Positions 16,776 through 26,256 of a DNA stretch of 64,000 nucleotides are shown here, piece after piece. Position 1 is the stretch's first letter, and the number at the start of each line of letters is the position of its first letter. Location: the NCBI GenBank assembly GCA_030064845.1, contig JASJEC010000020.1:1-64000 (forward strand), written 5' to 3'. A program made the position numbers and the translations under genes. The notes beneath the pieces were generated by a model. That model made no database searches. It was not told where the DNA came from and saw only the letters and a list, made by a program, of their open reading frames with translations. The DNA comes from Kiloniellales bacterium (GTDB lineage: Bacteria > Pseudomonadota > Alphaproteobacteria > Kiloniellales > JAKSDN01).

Positions 16776-19163
16776 TCAAGAAAACAGGCGCAGCGGGACC
16801 GCTTTTCGCCCGGGGCTCAAGTTGCAGGCCGCGTAGACGATCGACTCGGCGTCGATCCCGAAGTGGGCGTAGAGGTCGCCGATCTGACCGGTCTGGCCAA
16901 AATGTTCGACTCCGAGCGGCACCGTCACGTGCCCGGCGACCGCGCCGAGCCAGGCCAGCGTGGCCGGGTGGCCGTCGATCACCGTGACGATCCGGCAGTG
17001 GGCGGGCAGGGGGGCGAACAGACGCTCGACGTGACTGGCGGCACTCTCGTGCCCGCGCCGCCGGGCCCGCTGCGCCGCCGTCCACCCAGCGTTGAGCCGG
17101 TCCGCCGAGGTCACGGCCAGCACCCCGACGTCGCGCCGGAGCTCCGCGATGCGCCCGGCCGCGGCGATCGCTTCGGGGGCGACGCAGCCTTGATAGGCGA
17201 TCACCACGTCGCAGTTCGGTCCGGGCTCCTTCCACCAGTAGGCGCCGTCGATCGCGCCCTGGCGAAAGCTGTCGTCGCGCCGCTGCCCGGGCTGCTCCAG
17301 GCTGCGCGTGCTCAGGCGGAGATAGACCGACCCGCCGGTCTCGTCGCGCAGCCAGGTCCGCTCGTCGGGGTCGCCCTCGCCGTCGCGCTGCAGGTAGTCG
17401 AAGGCCCATTCGAGGATCACCGACAGCTCGTCGAGGTAGGCCGGTTCGAAGGCGGCGAGACCGTCCTGGCTCATGCCGATCAGCGGCGCGCCGATCGATT
17501 GGTGCGCACCGCCCTCGGGGGCCAGGGTCACGCCGGAGGGCGTGCCCGCGATCAGGAAGCGCGCGTCCTGGTAGCAGGCGTAGTTGAGGGCGTCGAGACC
17601 GCGCGCGACGAAGGGGTCGTAGACCGTCCCGATCGGGATCAGACGCTCACCGAACAGCGAGTGGGAAAGGCCGGCGGCGCCGAGCAGCAGGAAGAGGTTC
17701 ATCTCGGCGATGCCGAGCTCCAGGTGCTGGCCCGATCCGGCGAAGCGCCACTTCTGCGCCGAAGGAATCCGCTCTTCGCGGAAGGTGTCGGCGAGCTCGT
17801 CGCGGGCGAAGAGGCCGCGCCGGTTGACCCAGGCGCCGAGGTTGGTCGAGACGGTCACGTCGGGCGACGTCGTGACCGTGCGGTCGGCCAGCGCGCAGTC
17901 CGACTTGGCGAGCTGGTCCAGGAGCTTGCCGAAGCCCGCCTGGGTCGAGAGCTCCCGGTCCCCGGGCGCCTCGAAGGGCGGCACCGGGATCCGGTCGGCT
18001 GTGTAGCGCCGGGGCCCGGCGGCGAAGAACGGCACCGCGCCCAGGAAGCGCCGAAGGGCGGCCGGATCCTCGACGCCGGCGTAGGGCTCCCACTCCCGGC
18101 CTTCGGGCACCCCCATGGCGGCCCGGAAGGCGTCCATCTGCGCCGGGTTCATGATCCCGGCGTGGTTGTCCTTGTGGCCCGCGAGCGGCGTGCCCCAGCC
18201 CTTGATGGTGTAGGCCAGGAAGGCGATCGGGCGGTCGTGGTCCACCGCGTCGAACGCAGCCGCCAGGGTCTCGAGGCACTGTCCGCCCAAGTTGGTCATG
18301 AGGCGGGCGAGCTCGTCGTCGGTGCGCCGGTCGAGCAGGGCGGTGACCGCGCCCTGGTCGCCGATCTCGTCCATCAGGCGCTTGCGCCAGGCGGCACCGC
18401 CCTGAAAGGTCAGCGCCGAATAGAGCTGGTTGGGGCAGCGGTCGATCCAGTCGCGCAGCTTCCCGCCGCCCGGCTCGTCGAACGCCGCCCGCTGCAGGGC
18501 GCCGTACTTGAGCCGCACGACCTCCCAGCCGAAGGCGCCGAAGATCGCCTCGATGCGCTTCCAGAGGCCCTCGCGGACCACGCCGTCCAGGCTCTGGCGG
18601 TTGTAGTCGATGATCCACCAGGTGTTGCGCAGCTCGTTCTTCCAGCCCTCGTGCAGGCACTCGTAGACGTTGCCTTCGTCCAGCTCGGCGTCGCCGACCA
18701 GGGCGATCATCCGCCCCAGGGGGCGCGCGGCGCTCCACGGCTTGGCGGCCAGATAGTCCTGCACCATCGACGCGAAGGCGGTGATCGCCACGCCGAGGCC
18801 GACCGAGCCGGTCGAGAAATCCACGTCGTCGACGTCCTTGGTGCGGCTCGGATAGGACTGGGCGCCGCCGTAGCCGCGGAAGTTCTCCAGGTTCTCCCGG
18901 GTCTGATTGCCCATGAGGTATTGGATAGCGTGGAACACCGGCGAGGCGTGGGGCTTGACCGCCACCCGGTCCTCGGGGCGCAGGGTGCGGAAATAGAGCG
19001 CCGTCATGATCGAGACCATCGACGCGCAGGATGCCTGGTGGCCGCCGACCTTGAGCCCGTCGACCTTTTCCCGCAGGTGGTTGGCGTTGTGGATCGTCCA
19101 GCAGGCCAGCCACAGGAGCCGCCGCTCGATCTCCTTCAGATGCCGCAGTTCCTCGTCGCGCAT
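16776..19163 (-). CDS. AceE/transketolase-like thiamine-diphosphate E1 enzyme
   Basis: 795 residues from the ATG at 19163; an ATG at 19229 would add 22 residues. Homodimeric-E1/transketolase architecture: an N-terminal ThDP domain with FSTGSVGLGVAITAFASMVQ and the motif GDAELDEGN...ELRNTWWIIDYN. It is followed by a pyrimidine-binding domain (GQHLELGIAEMNLFLLLGAA) and a C-terminal transketolase-type domain. It resembles AceE pyruvate dehydrogenase E1 and the MdeB-like 2-oxoacid dehydrogenases. No E2 (lipoyl) or E3 gene is adjacent, so it may act alone or with distant partners. The substrate is unproven. Confidence 0.82.
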   Translation of the reverse strand: MRDEELRHLKEIERRLLWLACWTIHNANHLREKVDGLKVGGHQASCASMVSIMTALYFRTLRPEDRVAVKPHASPVFHAIQYLMGNQTRENLENFRGYGGAQSYPSRTKDVDDVDFSTGSVGLGVAITAFASMVQDYLAAKPWSAARPLGRMIALVGDAELDEGNVYECLHEGWKNELRNTWWIIDYNRQSLDGVVREGLWKRIEAIFGAFGWEVVRLKYGALQRAAFDEPGGGKLRDWIDRCPNQLYSALTFQGGAAWRKRLMDEIGDQGAVTALLDRRTDDELARLMTNLGGQCLETLAAAFDAVDHDRPIAFLAYTIKGWGTPLAGHKDNHAGIMNPAQMDAFRAAMGVPEGREWEPYAGVEDPAALRRFLGAVPFFAAGPRRYTADRIPVPPFEAPGDRELSTQAGFGKLLDQLAKSDCALADRTVTTSPDVTVSTNLGAWVNRRGLFARDELADTFREERIPSAQKWRFAGSGQHLELGIAEMNLFLLLGAAGLSHSLFGERLIPIGTVYDPFVARGLDALNYACYQDARFLIAGTPSGVTLAPEGGAHQSIGAPLIGMSQDGLAAFEPAYLDELSVILEWAFDYLQRDGEGDPDERTWLRDETGGSVYLRLSTRSLEQPGQRRDDSFRQGAIDGAYWWKEPGPNCDVVIAYQGCVAPEAIAAAGRIAELRRDVGVLAVTSADRLNAGWTAAQRARRRGHESAASHVERLFAPLPAHCRIVTVIDGHPATLAWLGAVAGHVTVPLGVEHFGQTGQIGDLYAHFGIDAESIVYAACNLSPGRKAVPLRLFS

Positions 19164-19315
19164 GGTTCCCAGCCCAAACTTTCGCCGCCGTTCGGCCGGT
19201 ACTCTAGCGGTCGTCGGCGGGCGCGCCAACGAAACCCGGCCTCTCCTGGCGGCATTGACCGGGTTGCTTGGCTAGTCTTCAATCGCGGCCTTGTTCTCGC
19301 GAGGGGAAAGCCAGC

Positions 19316-19543
19316 ATGGAAGCCGCGCTGCTCGACGCCAGGGGCCTGAAGTGCCCGCTGCCGGTGCTGAAGGCCCGGCGGGCGATGAAGACCGTCGAAG
19401 CCGGCGGGCTGCTCGAAGTCCGGGCGACGGATCCCGACTCGGTGAAGGACTTCACCGCCTTCTGCGAGACCACGGGGCACGAGCTGGTCGAGTCGCGCGA
19501 GGAGGACGGCGTCTTCGTCTTCCATATTCGCAAGGCGGGGTGA
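19316..19543 (+). CDS. TusA-family sulfurtransferase
   Basis: 75 residues; the ATG at 19316 has GAGGGG upstream. It contains the signature LDARGLKCPLPVLKARRAM with the active Cys at about residue 14 in the 'CP.P' motif. TusA-like proteins carry sulfur as a persulfide in the cytoplasm for tRNA thiolation, molybdopterin or sulfur metabolism. It is isolated here: divergent from the E1 gene and convergent with the RND permease (15 bases between stops). The exact pathway cannot be assigned. Confidence 0.92.
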   Translation: MEAALLDARGLKCPLPVLKARRAMKTVEAGGLLEVRATDPDSVKDFTAFCETTGHELVESREEDGVFVFHIRKAG

Positions 19544-19558
19544 TCCCTCCGGGCGCGG

Positions 19559-22500
19559 TTACTCGCCCGGCAAGGTCAGCGGCCGTGTTTCCCGTTCCTG
19601 GGCGGCCCTGACCCGGCGCTCCAGCGGCCCGACCAGGACGGTCAGCAGGGGCGGGATGATCAGCAGCGTCAGCACGGCGGAGAGCGACAGGCCGCCGACC
19701 ACGACAGAGCCCAGGCCGCGGTAGAGCTCCGAGCCGGCGCCGGGGAACAGCACCAGGGGCAGCATGCCGAAGACCGAGGTCAGGGTCGACATGAAGATCG
19801 GCCGGATGCGGTTGCGCGTCGCCTCCTTGATCGCCTCCTCGGGCGACATGTGGTCGACGCGGACGTGGTGGATCGTCTGGTGCACCAGCAGGATTGCGTT
19901 GTTGACCACGATGCCGATCAGGATCACGAAGCCGAGCAGGGTCAGCATGTCGAGCGGCTGGAAGGTCGTGAGATTGAGCAGCGCCAGGCCGGCGACGCCG
20001 CCCGCGGCGGCGAGCGGGACCGAGAGCATGATGATCAGAGGGTAGATGAAGCTCTCGAACAGGACGGCCATGACCAGATAGACGATCGCCAGCGCCAGGA
20101 GGAGCTCGATCACCATGGCGTCCCAGGTCTGCAGCAGCTTGTCCGCCGTGCCCGAGAGGCCGAGGCGGATGCCCGGCGGCAGCCCTTCCTCGCGCAGGGG
20201 CTGAATGACCTCTTCCTGCAGCCGGTCGATCGCCGCCTCGAGCGCAATGCCAGGAGCCGGACGGATTTCAAGGGTGACCGTGCGGAAGCGCTCCCGGTGG
20301 CGGATCTCGGTCGGTCCGGCGGTCAGGACGACGTCGGCCAGGGACGAGACCGGGATGATGTTGCCCGCGCTGGTGACGACCGGCAGGCTGGCGATGCCCT
20401 GGGTTTCGGTCACGTTGTCATCCGGCCCCTTGAGCATCAGGTCCAGGCGGTCGTTACCGACGGTCACCTCGGCGACCCGCAGCCCGTCGTTGAAGGTATC
20501 GACGGTTTCGGCCAGCTCGCGTGCGCTCACGCCGTTGTCGGCCAGGCGCAGGCGGTGGGGGATCACCCGGACCTCCGGCGCGCCCAGCTCCAGGCCCGGC
20601 TTCGGCCGGAACTGGTTGCCTTGTTCCAAGGGCATGGCCTGGAGCACCTTGCCGGCGGCGCGGCCCGCGACCTGCAGGATAGTCTCCAGATCCGGTCCCG
20701 AGATATCCAGATCGACCTTCCGGCCGCCGCCGATGCCGCGGCCGAAGATCGACGGCTGGTTGATGAAGCCGAAGGTGCCGGGCTCCCGAAAAACCGGTTC
20801 GCTCATGACCGGAATCAGCTCGCCCGCCCGCTGCGGTTCGACGGAAATCGCGCCCAGGAAGGTGCTGCTGCGTGAAGCGACGAAAAAGAAGCGCTCGATC
20901 TTGGGCGGTCCGCCAGGTTCGGCCTCCGGTCCGGAGACGGTCCTCCAGAGGGGTTTGATCTCCTCCTCGATCCCCTCGGCGATCTCGGTCATGGTGTCCA
21001 GGTTGTAGCCCGGTGGCGGGATGATCACGCCGAACACCAGGTTGCGGTTGCCTTCGGGCAGGTATTCGAGCTCGGGCAGGAAGCGCCAGGTGCCGGCGAC
21101 CGCGACCACCGTCACCGCCGAGACCACCAGGATCGGCAGTGTGCGGGTGCGCAGCATGGCGTTGACGAAGGCCATGACCGCAGCCGAAAAGCCGGAAGCC
21201 AGGTGGTCGATGCCCGGCAGCCGGATCTTTTGGATCTTGGTCTCCCCTCCTGCTCCGCTGCCGAGCAGGTAGCGTGACAGCGCAGGAATCACGGTGATCG
21301 ACACGATCAGCGACAGGACCACGCTGACCGAGATCGCGACCGCGATGTCGCGGAACATCTGACCGACCTCCAGCTCCATCACCAGGATCGGAATGAAGAC
21401 CATCACCGTGGTCAGCGCCGAGACCAGGACCGCGCCCCACACCTGGCTGGCGCCCTTGTAGGCGGCTTCGCGGGCCGAGAGGCCCTTTTCGCGCAAGCGG
21501 AAGATGTTCTCGAGCACCACGATCGCCGCATCCACGACCATGCCGACGGCGAAGGCAAGGCCGGCGAGCGAAATGACGTTGATCGAGCGGCCGAGGGCCG
21601 CCATCGCCACGAAGGCGCCGATCACCGAGACCGGAATTGCGATCGAGATGACCAGCGTGGCGCGGGGGGAGCGGAGAAAGAGCAACAGGATGATCGCCGC
21701 CAGGGTGCCGCCGACCCAGATGTTCTGGCGCACCAGCTCGATCGCCGAGTTGATATAGACGGTTTCCTTATAGACCTGCTTCAAGGTCAGGTTCTGAGCC
21801 GGCACCGCAGCCTGGTTTAGCTCATCGACTGCCTCGGCGATGCCCTCCATGATCTCGATCACGTTGGCGCCGGTTTCGCGCTTGGCGTTGAAGGCGATGG
21901 CCGGTTCGCCCAGGATGCGGATGTTCGAGACCGGATCGCGGTAGCCGAAGCGCACCTCGGCGATGTCGCCGACCACAACGCGGGCAACCCGCCCGCTTGC
22001 CATATCCTCTTCCGAGCGGAGGACGACCTGGCGGACCGATTCGAGCGTGTTCAGTTCGCCCTCGACGCGGGTCACGTAGTTGCGCTTGCCTTCCTCCACG
22101 TTGCCGGCCGAGAGCGAGGTGTTGGCCTGGCGCAGGGCGCCGACCACGTCGCTGACCGTCATGCGGTAGCGGGCCAGCAGCTCCGGCTGGACGATGATCT
22201 GGATCTCGCGCTTGCTATCGCCGAATACGTCGACCCTGCTGACGCCCGGGACCCGTTCAATGCGGTCCTTGACCACGTCGCGCACGAAATCGCCGTATTC
22301 GTGGATCGGCCGCTCGTTGCCCTCGGCCCGGCGGATGATGAACCAGGAGATGGCGTTGTCTTCGCTGCCCGCCGTATCCAGGGTCGGCTCGTTGGCCTCG
22401 TCGGGGTAGCCGCTGACCCGGTCCAGTCGGTTGGACACCAGCAGCAGCGCGCGGTCCATGTTGGTTCCGACGGAGAACTCCAGGGTCAACTTGGCGCGGC

Positions 22501-22759
22501 CCTGCTGCGATTCCGAGGTGATCTCCTCCATGCCCTCGAGGCCGGCCATCTCCTCTTCCTGGAGGTTGACGATCTCGCGTTCGATCTCCGCGGGCGCCGC
22601 GCCGGGCCAGGTCGTGGTTACAGTGATGACCGGACGGTTCACGTCCGGGGCCAGCTGGATCGGGATTGTCTGGAGAGCCACCAGGCCGAACATCACGACC
22701 ATCAGGACTGCCGCGATCACCGCCACGGGACGCTCGATCGCGATCTTGATGATGTTCAT
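19559..22759 (-). CDS. RND efflux permease (AcrB/HAE family)
   Basis: 1066 residues, full length, with twelve membrane segments in the usual 1+5+1+5 layout and two large periplasmic domains. The TM4 signature is GMVVDAAIVVLENIFRLREK: one proton-relay Asp is kept, and the second Asp of AcrB is Ala. The TM10 region reads GIVVNNAILLVHQTI, with Asn in place of the AcrB Lys. Both substitutions occur in other RND subfamilies. Its start overlaps the adaptor's stop (TAATG), giving translational coupling. No outer-membrane factor gene is present. Substrate unknown. Confidence 0.93.
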   Translation of the reverse strand: MNIIKIAIERPVAVIAAVLMVVMFGLVALQTIPIQLAPDVNRPVITVTTTWPGAAPAEIEREIVNLQEEEMAGLEGMEEITSESQQGRAKLTLEFSVGTNMDRALLLVSNRLDRVSGYPDEANEPTLDTAGSEDNAISWFIIRRAEGNERPIHEYGDFVRDVVKDRIERVPGVSRVDVFGDSKREIQIIVQPELLARYRMTVSDVVGALRQANTSLSAGNVEEGKRNYVTRVEGELNTLESVRQVVLRSEEDMASGRVARVVVGDIAEVRFGYRDPVSNIRILGEPAIAFNAKRETGANVIEIMEGIAEAVDELNQAAVPAQNLTLKQVYKETVYINSAIELVRQNIWVGGTLAAIILLLFLRSPRATLVISIAIPVSVIGAFVAMAALGRSINVISLAGLAFAVGMVVDAAIVVLENIFRLREKGLSAREAAYKGASQVWGAVLVSALTTVMVFIPILVMELEVGQMFRDIAVAISVSVVLSLIVSITVIPALSRYLLGSGAGGETKIQKIRLPGIDHLASGFSAAVMAFVNAMLRTRTLPILVVSAVTVVAVAGTWRFLPELEYLPEGNRNLVFGVIIPPPGYNLDTMTEIAEGIEEEIKPLWRTVSGPEAEPGGPPKIERFFFVASRSSTFLGAISVEPQRAGELIPVMSEPVFREPGTFGFINQPSIFGRGIGGGRKVDLDISGPDLETILQVAGRAAGKVLQAMPLEQGNQFRPKPGLELGAPEVRVIPHRLRLADNGVSARELAETVDTFNDGLRVAEVTVGNDRLDLMLKGPDDNVTETQGIASLPVVTSAGNIIPVSSLADVVLTAGPTEIRHRERFRTVTLEIRPAPGIALEAAIDRLQEEVIQPLREEGLPPGIRLGLSGTADKLLQTWDAMVIELLLALAIVYLVMAVLFESFIYPLIIMLSVPLAAAGGVAGLALLNLTTFQPLDMLTLLGFVILIGIVVNNAILLVHQTIHHVRVDHMSPEEAIKEATRNRIRPIFMSTLTSVFGMLPLVLFPGAGSELYRGLGSVVVGGLSLSAVLTLLIIPPLLTVLVGPLERRVRAAQERETRPLTLPGE

Positions 22760-23865
22760 TAGGAGGCCTCGTCCACCAGGATCTTGGCCCCGGGCCGAAG
22801 CCGCTCGTTGCCGCGCACCACAACCCGGTCGCCTTCGGCCAAGCCGTCCAGCACCTCGAACCGGATCCCCGTCGGCTCACCCAGGGTCACCTGGCGCATT
22901 TCGGCGGTGTCGCCCTGGACCAGATAGACCAGGCTGTTCGCGCCGCGCTTGATCACGGCGTCCTTGTGTACCGTGAGAACGTCGCGCGGCTGGCCGACCG
23001 GCACGTAGACCGTCACGCTCTGGCGCGCGGCCAGGGGACGCTGGGTCTCACCGATCTTGGGCACGAAGCGTACGGCCCGTGTCCGCGTCATGGGGTTCTC
23101 TTCCGGCACCAGCGCCCGCACCGTCGCGCTGTGAGCAGTACCGTCGTCGAGCAGGATGCCGATCTCGGTCCCGGGCGCCAGACCGTCCAAGCGCTGAAAG
23201 GGAACGTCCGCCTCGACTTCCAGCGACTTGTCGGCGACCAGCATGACGACAGGGTCGCCGGTCTGCACGTAGGCCCCGGCCTCCGTCATGCGCCGGGTGA
23301 TCACCCCGCCGTAGGGCGCCTTGATCCGGGCACGGGCGAGATTGATGTCCTCGACCTCCAGATCGACCCGCGCCGAGGAGACGTCGGCGCGCGCTTCGTC
23401 CGCGCGGGCCTGGGCAATCACCACGCTCTGGTTAGCGTCATCGTAGCGGGCCTGGTTGAAGGCGGCCGACTTGCGCAGGCCTTCCAGGCGGTCGAGTTCC
23501 TGGCGCGCCAGCTTCAGCTCGGCCGCCGCCGTGACCAGCTCGGCCTGGGTCTTCTCCAGCCGTGCCGCGGCGAGGTCGCGCCGGGCCTGGAGCAGCGAGG
23601 GATTGAGCGCAGCGATGATCTGGCCCGGCTCTACCCGGTCGCCGACCTCGACGAAGAACGCCTCGATCGGGCCGTTGATACGGGCCGACACCTCGCCCGC
23701 CTGCGTGGCGACCAGGCGCCCGAGCACGGGCACCTTCTCCGCCAGGGGCTCTATGCGGACCTCGTCGACGCGGACCAGCGTTTCCTGGTTCTGGGCTCGC
23801 GCCGGGACCGCCGCAACGCATGCGGTCACGCAGATCAGCAAGGCGCGTAGGCCAGTTTTCCTCAT
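22759..23865 (-). CDS. RND periplasmic adaptor subunit
   Basis: 368 residues. A signal peptide (MRKTGLRALLICVTACVAAV, cleavage near ARA) and a split lipoyl/barrel-sandwich domain are visible: QAGEVSARINGPIEAFFVEV with GDRVEPGQIIAALN, and INLARARIKAPYGGVITRRM. A coiled-coil hairpin between (AAARLEKTQAELVTAAAELK) and a C-terminal beta-barrel/MP domain complete it. It links the inner-membrane pump to a TolC-type channel. It is the first gene of the two-gene operon; the ~230 bases upstream to the HDAC gene hold no other gene. Confidence 0.93.
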   Translation of the reverse strand: MRKTGLRALLICVTACVAAVPARAQNQETLVRVDEVRIEPLAEKVPVLGRLVATQAGEVSARINGPIEAFFVEVGDRVEPGQIIAALNPSLLQARRDLAAARLEKTQAELVTAAAELKLARQELDRLEGLRKSAAFNQARYDDANQSVVIAQARADEARADVSSARVDLEVEDINLARARIKAPYGGVITRRMTEAGAYVQTGDPVVMLVADKSLEVEADVPFQRLDGLAPGTEIGILLDDGTAHSATVRALVPEENPMTRTRAVRFVPKIGETQRPLAARQSVTVYVPVGQPRDVLTVHKDAVIKRGANSLVYLVQGDTAEMRQVTLGEPTGIRFEVLDGLAEGDRVVVRGNERLRPGAKILVDEAS

Positions 23866-24099
23866 AATCGGGGTTTTCTTTCAAATTTTCCGCGCTTTTT
23901 CGACAAAGCGGGCGGACATAGAGAGACCCTATCTGGAGAATCCTACGTAATTTACCAGTCCTGGATCCCCACCTATCCGCAACTTCACACTCTAGCGCAA
24001 AGTAGGGACCCATGGCACGCGCCCTTGTAAGGCCTCCTGGCGCGGTTTAATCGTTGTGCAACCAAGAACCGACAAACCGAACGGAGACGCCGGAGGCCC

Positions 24100-25029
24100 A
24101 TGGCGACGCTTCTCTTCACCCATATGGCCTGTGTCGCCCACGATACGGGCGCGATGCATCCGGAATGCCCGGCCCGGCTGGAGGCCGTGCACGAGTCCCT
24201 GTCGGCGCCGGAGTTCGACGGGCTGATCCGGCGCGAGGCGCCGCTCGCCGAGCGCGGCCAGATCGAGCGCGTACATGACGCCGCCTATGTCGCGGCGGTG
24301 CTCGAGGCGATACCGGAAAGCGGGTACGCCGGCTTGGACGCCGACACCATCGTGTCGCCGGGCTCGGGGGAGGCGGCCCTGCGCGCGGCCGGGGCGGTCT
24401 GTGCGGCGGTCGACGCGGTCGCCGCGGGCGAGGCCGACAACGCTTTCTGCGCGGTGCGGCCGCCGGGACACCACGCCGAACCGGACCGTGCCATGGGGTT
24501 CTGTCTGTTCAACAACGTCGCGGTGGGCGCGGCGCAGGCCCGCGCCCAGCACGGCCTGACCCGGATCGCCGTGGTCGACTTCGACGTTCATCACGGCAAC
24601 GGCACCCAGGCCATGTTCTGGTCCGACGAGGCGCTCTTCTTCGCCTCGACCCATCAGATGCCGCTCTACCCCGGCAGCGGGAGCCCGAAAGAGCGCGGCG
24701 CCGGCGGCAATATCGTTAACGCGCCTTTGGCGCCGGGCGCCGGCAGTGCCGAGTTCCGCAGCGCCATGCAGGGCATCGTCCTGCCGGCGGTGCGGCACTT
24801 CTCGCCCGAATTCATCCTGGTATCCGCCGGTTTCGACGCCCACGCCGACGACCCGCTCGCTTCGCTGAACTTCCGCGAAGCCGACTTTGCCTGGGCGACC
24901 AAGGCCTTGCTGGAGGTCGCGGCGGACTGCTGCGCCGGTAGGCTTGTCTCGACGCTGGAGGGAGGGTATGACCTGTCGGCGCTGGCGGCCAGCGCGGCGG
25001 CGCACACCCGCGCCCTGCTGGCCGCGTGA
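24100..25029 (+). CDS. Histone deacetylase family (acetoin utilisation/APAH-like)
   Basis: 309 residues. Zinc-amidohydrolase signatures: HPECPARLEAVHESL, AVRPPGHHAEPDRAMGFCLF (tandem His), VVDFDVHHGNGTQAMF (Asp and His zinc ligands) and SAGFDAHADDPLASL (second Asp ligand). Bacterial members deacetylate polyamines, acetyl-amino compounds or proteins in the cytoplasm. In many alphaproteobacteria this gene stands just upstream of xseB-ispA-dxs, as here (20 bases to xseB), so it is probably cotranscribed with them. Confidence 0.93.
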   Translation: MATLLFTHMACVAHDTGAMHPECPARLEAVHESLSAPEFDGLIRREAPLAERGQIERVHDAAYVAAVLEAIPESGYAGLDADTIVSPGSGEAALRAAGAVCAAVDAVAAGEADNAFCAVRPPGHHAEPDRAMGFCLFNNVAVGAAQARAQHGLTRIAVVDFDVHHGNGTQAMFWSDEALFFASTHQMPLYPGSGSPKERGAGGNIVNAPLAPGAGSAEFRSAMQGIVLPAVRHFSPEFILVSAGFDAHADDPLASLNFREADFAWATKALLEVAADCCAGRLVSTLEGGYDLSALAASAAAHTRALLAA

Positions 25030-25049
25030 GTGCCGGTTGGGACTAGGTG

Positions 25050-25286
25050 ATGACCGAGGACATTGCGAAGCTGAGCTTCGAGGACGCTCTGAACGAACTG
25101 CAGAGGATCGTCGGCCAGCTCGAAAGCGGCGAAGGTCGCCTGGATCAGGCGATCGAGGCCTACAAGCGCGGTGCGGCGCTCAAACAGCACTGCGAAAGCA
25201 AGTTGCGCGAAGCCAAGGAACAGATCGAAAAGATCTCTTTGGACCCGGGCGGGGAAGTCGGGCTCCAGGCGCTAGAGGTGGAGTAG
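25050..25286 (+). CDS. xseB: Exodeoxyribonuclease VII small subunit XseB
   Basis: 78 residues; ATG at 25050, with an in-frame GTG directly before it. The sequence follows the XseB pattern: LSFEDALNELQRIVGQLESG, then EGRLDQAIEAYKRGAALKQH, then LREAKEQIEKI. It forms the helical partner of XseA in the single-strand-specific exonuclease VII. xseA is not in the window. Next to ispA and dxs, the usual arrangement in proteobacteria. Confidence 0.95.
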   Translation: MTEDIAKLSFEDALNELQRIVGQLESGEGRLDQAIEAYKRGAALKQHCESKLREAKEQIEKISLDPGGEVGLQALEVE

Positions 25287-25306
25287 GTTCCGGGGGCACT
25301 CGAGAG

Positions 25307-26194
25307 ATGAGCGGTCTAAAGGAAGCCTTGGCGGATACCGCCAAGGCGATCACGGAATTGCTTGGCGAGCTGATGCCGATGGTCAACGGGCCTGTCGGGC
25401 GCGTGGTCGAGGCCATGCGCTACAGCGCGCTCGGCGAGGGCAAGCGCCTGCGGCCTTTCCTGGTCGTTCAGAGCGCCGCCCTGTTCGACGTGGAGCGGCG
25501 CCAGGCTCTGCGCACGGGCGCCGCCCTGGAGATGATCCACTGCTACAGCCTGATCCACGACGACCTGCCGGCCATGGACGACAGCGACCTGCGCCGCGGC
25601 CGCGCGACCGTGCACAAAGTCTACGACGACGCCACCGCCATCCTCGCCGGAGACGGCCTGCTGACCGAGGCGTTCGGCGTGCTGGCGGACGAGCGTACGC
25701 ACGGCGATCCGGCCGTGCGTACCGCCCTGATCGGCGCCATGGCCAATGCGGCGGGCTCCGCGGGGATGGTCGGCGGCCAGATGATCGATCTTTCGCCCGA
25801 GCGGAGCGGTCTGGACCTCGACGGGATCACCGAACTGCAGCGCCTCAAGACGGGCGCGCTGATCACCTATGCCTGCGAGGCGGGGGCCATCCTCGGCCGC
25901 GCCGGCACCGAGCCCAAGCAGGCGCTGACCGACTATGCCGCCGACCTGGGTCTGGCCTTTCAGATCGTCGACGATCTGCTCGATGCCCAGGGCTCGGCGG
26001 AGGAACTGGGCAAGCCGACCGGACAGGACGAAGCCCTGGGCAAGGCGACCTTCGTCGGCCAGCTGGGCCTCAACGGGGCGCGGGCCAAGGCCTGCGACCT
26101 GGTTCAAAGCGCCTGCAAGCGCCTTGAAATTTTCGATGAAAAGGCAGACCTTCTTCGGGAGACGGCGTCATTTGTGCTAGAACGGCGCTTCTGA
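25307..26194 (+). CDS. ispA: Farnesyl/geranyl diphosphate synthase IspA
   Basis: 295 residues. Two Asp-rich prenyltransferase motifs are present: DDLPAMDD (residues 85-92, the first DDxxD-type site) and FQIVDDLLDAQGS (the second). GKRLRPFLV (first conserved region) and GGQMIDL are also clear. It condenses IPP with DMAPP and GPP in the cytoplasm to make FPP for quinones, hopanoids and undecaprenyl phosphate. The ATG at 25307 was chosen because an earlier open frame runs through xseB. It is 20 bases from xseB and 62 bases from dxs. Confidence 0.95.
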   Translation: MSGLKEALADTAKAITELLGELMPMVNGPVGRVVEAMRYSALGEGKRLRPFLVVQSAALFDVERRQALRTGAALEMIHCYSLIHDDLPAMDDSDLRRGRATVHKVYDDATAILAGDGLLTEAFGVLADERTHGDPAVRTALIGAMANAAGSAGMVGGQMIDLSPERSGLDLDGITELQRLKTGALITYACEAGAILGRAGTEPKQALTDYAADLGLAFQIVDDLLDAQGSAEELGKPTGQDEALGKATFVGQLGLNGARAKACDLVQSACKRLEIFDEKADLLRETASFVLERRF

Positions 26195-26256
26195 ACGCGT
26201 CGCCAGACGCGAAATCCGTAAGTAAACCGGCGATCTTGGGGTCGAGGGGGTGAAAA

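Noticed and set aside
19549-19570. Terminator between tusA and the RND permease
   Set aside because: A 7-bp stem (CCGGGCG/CGCCCGG) exists but no T-run follows on either strand.
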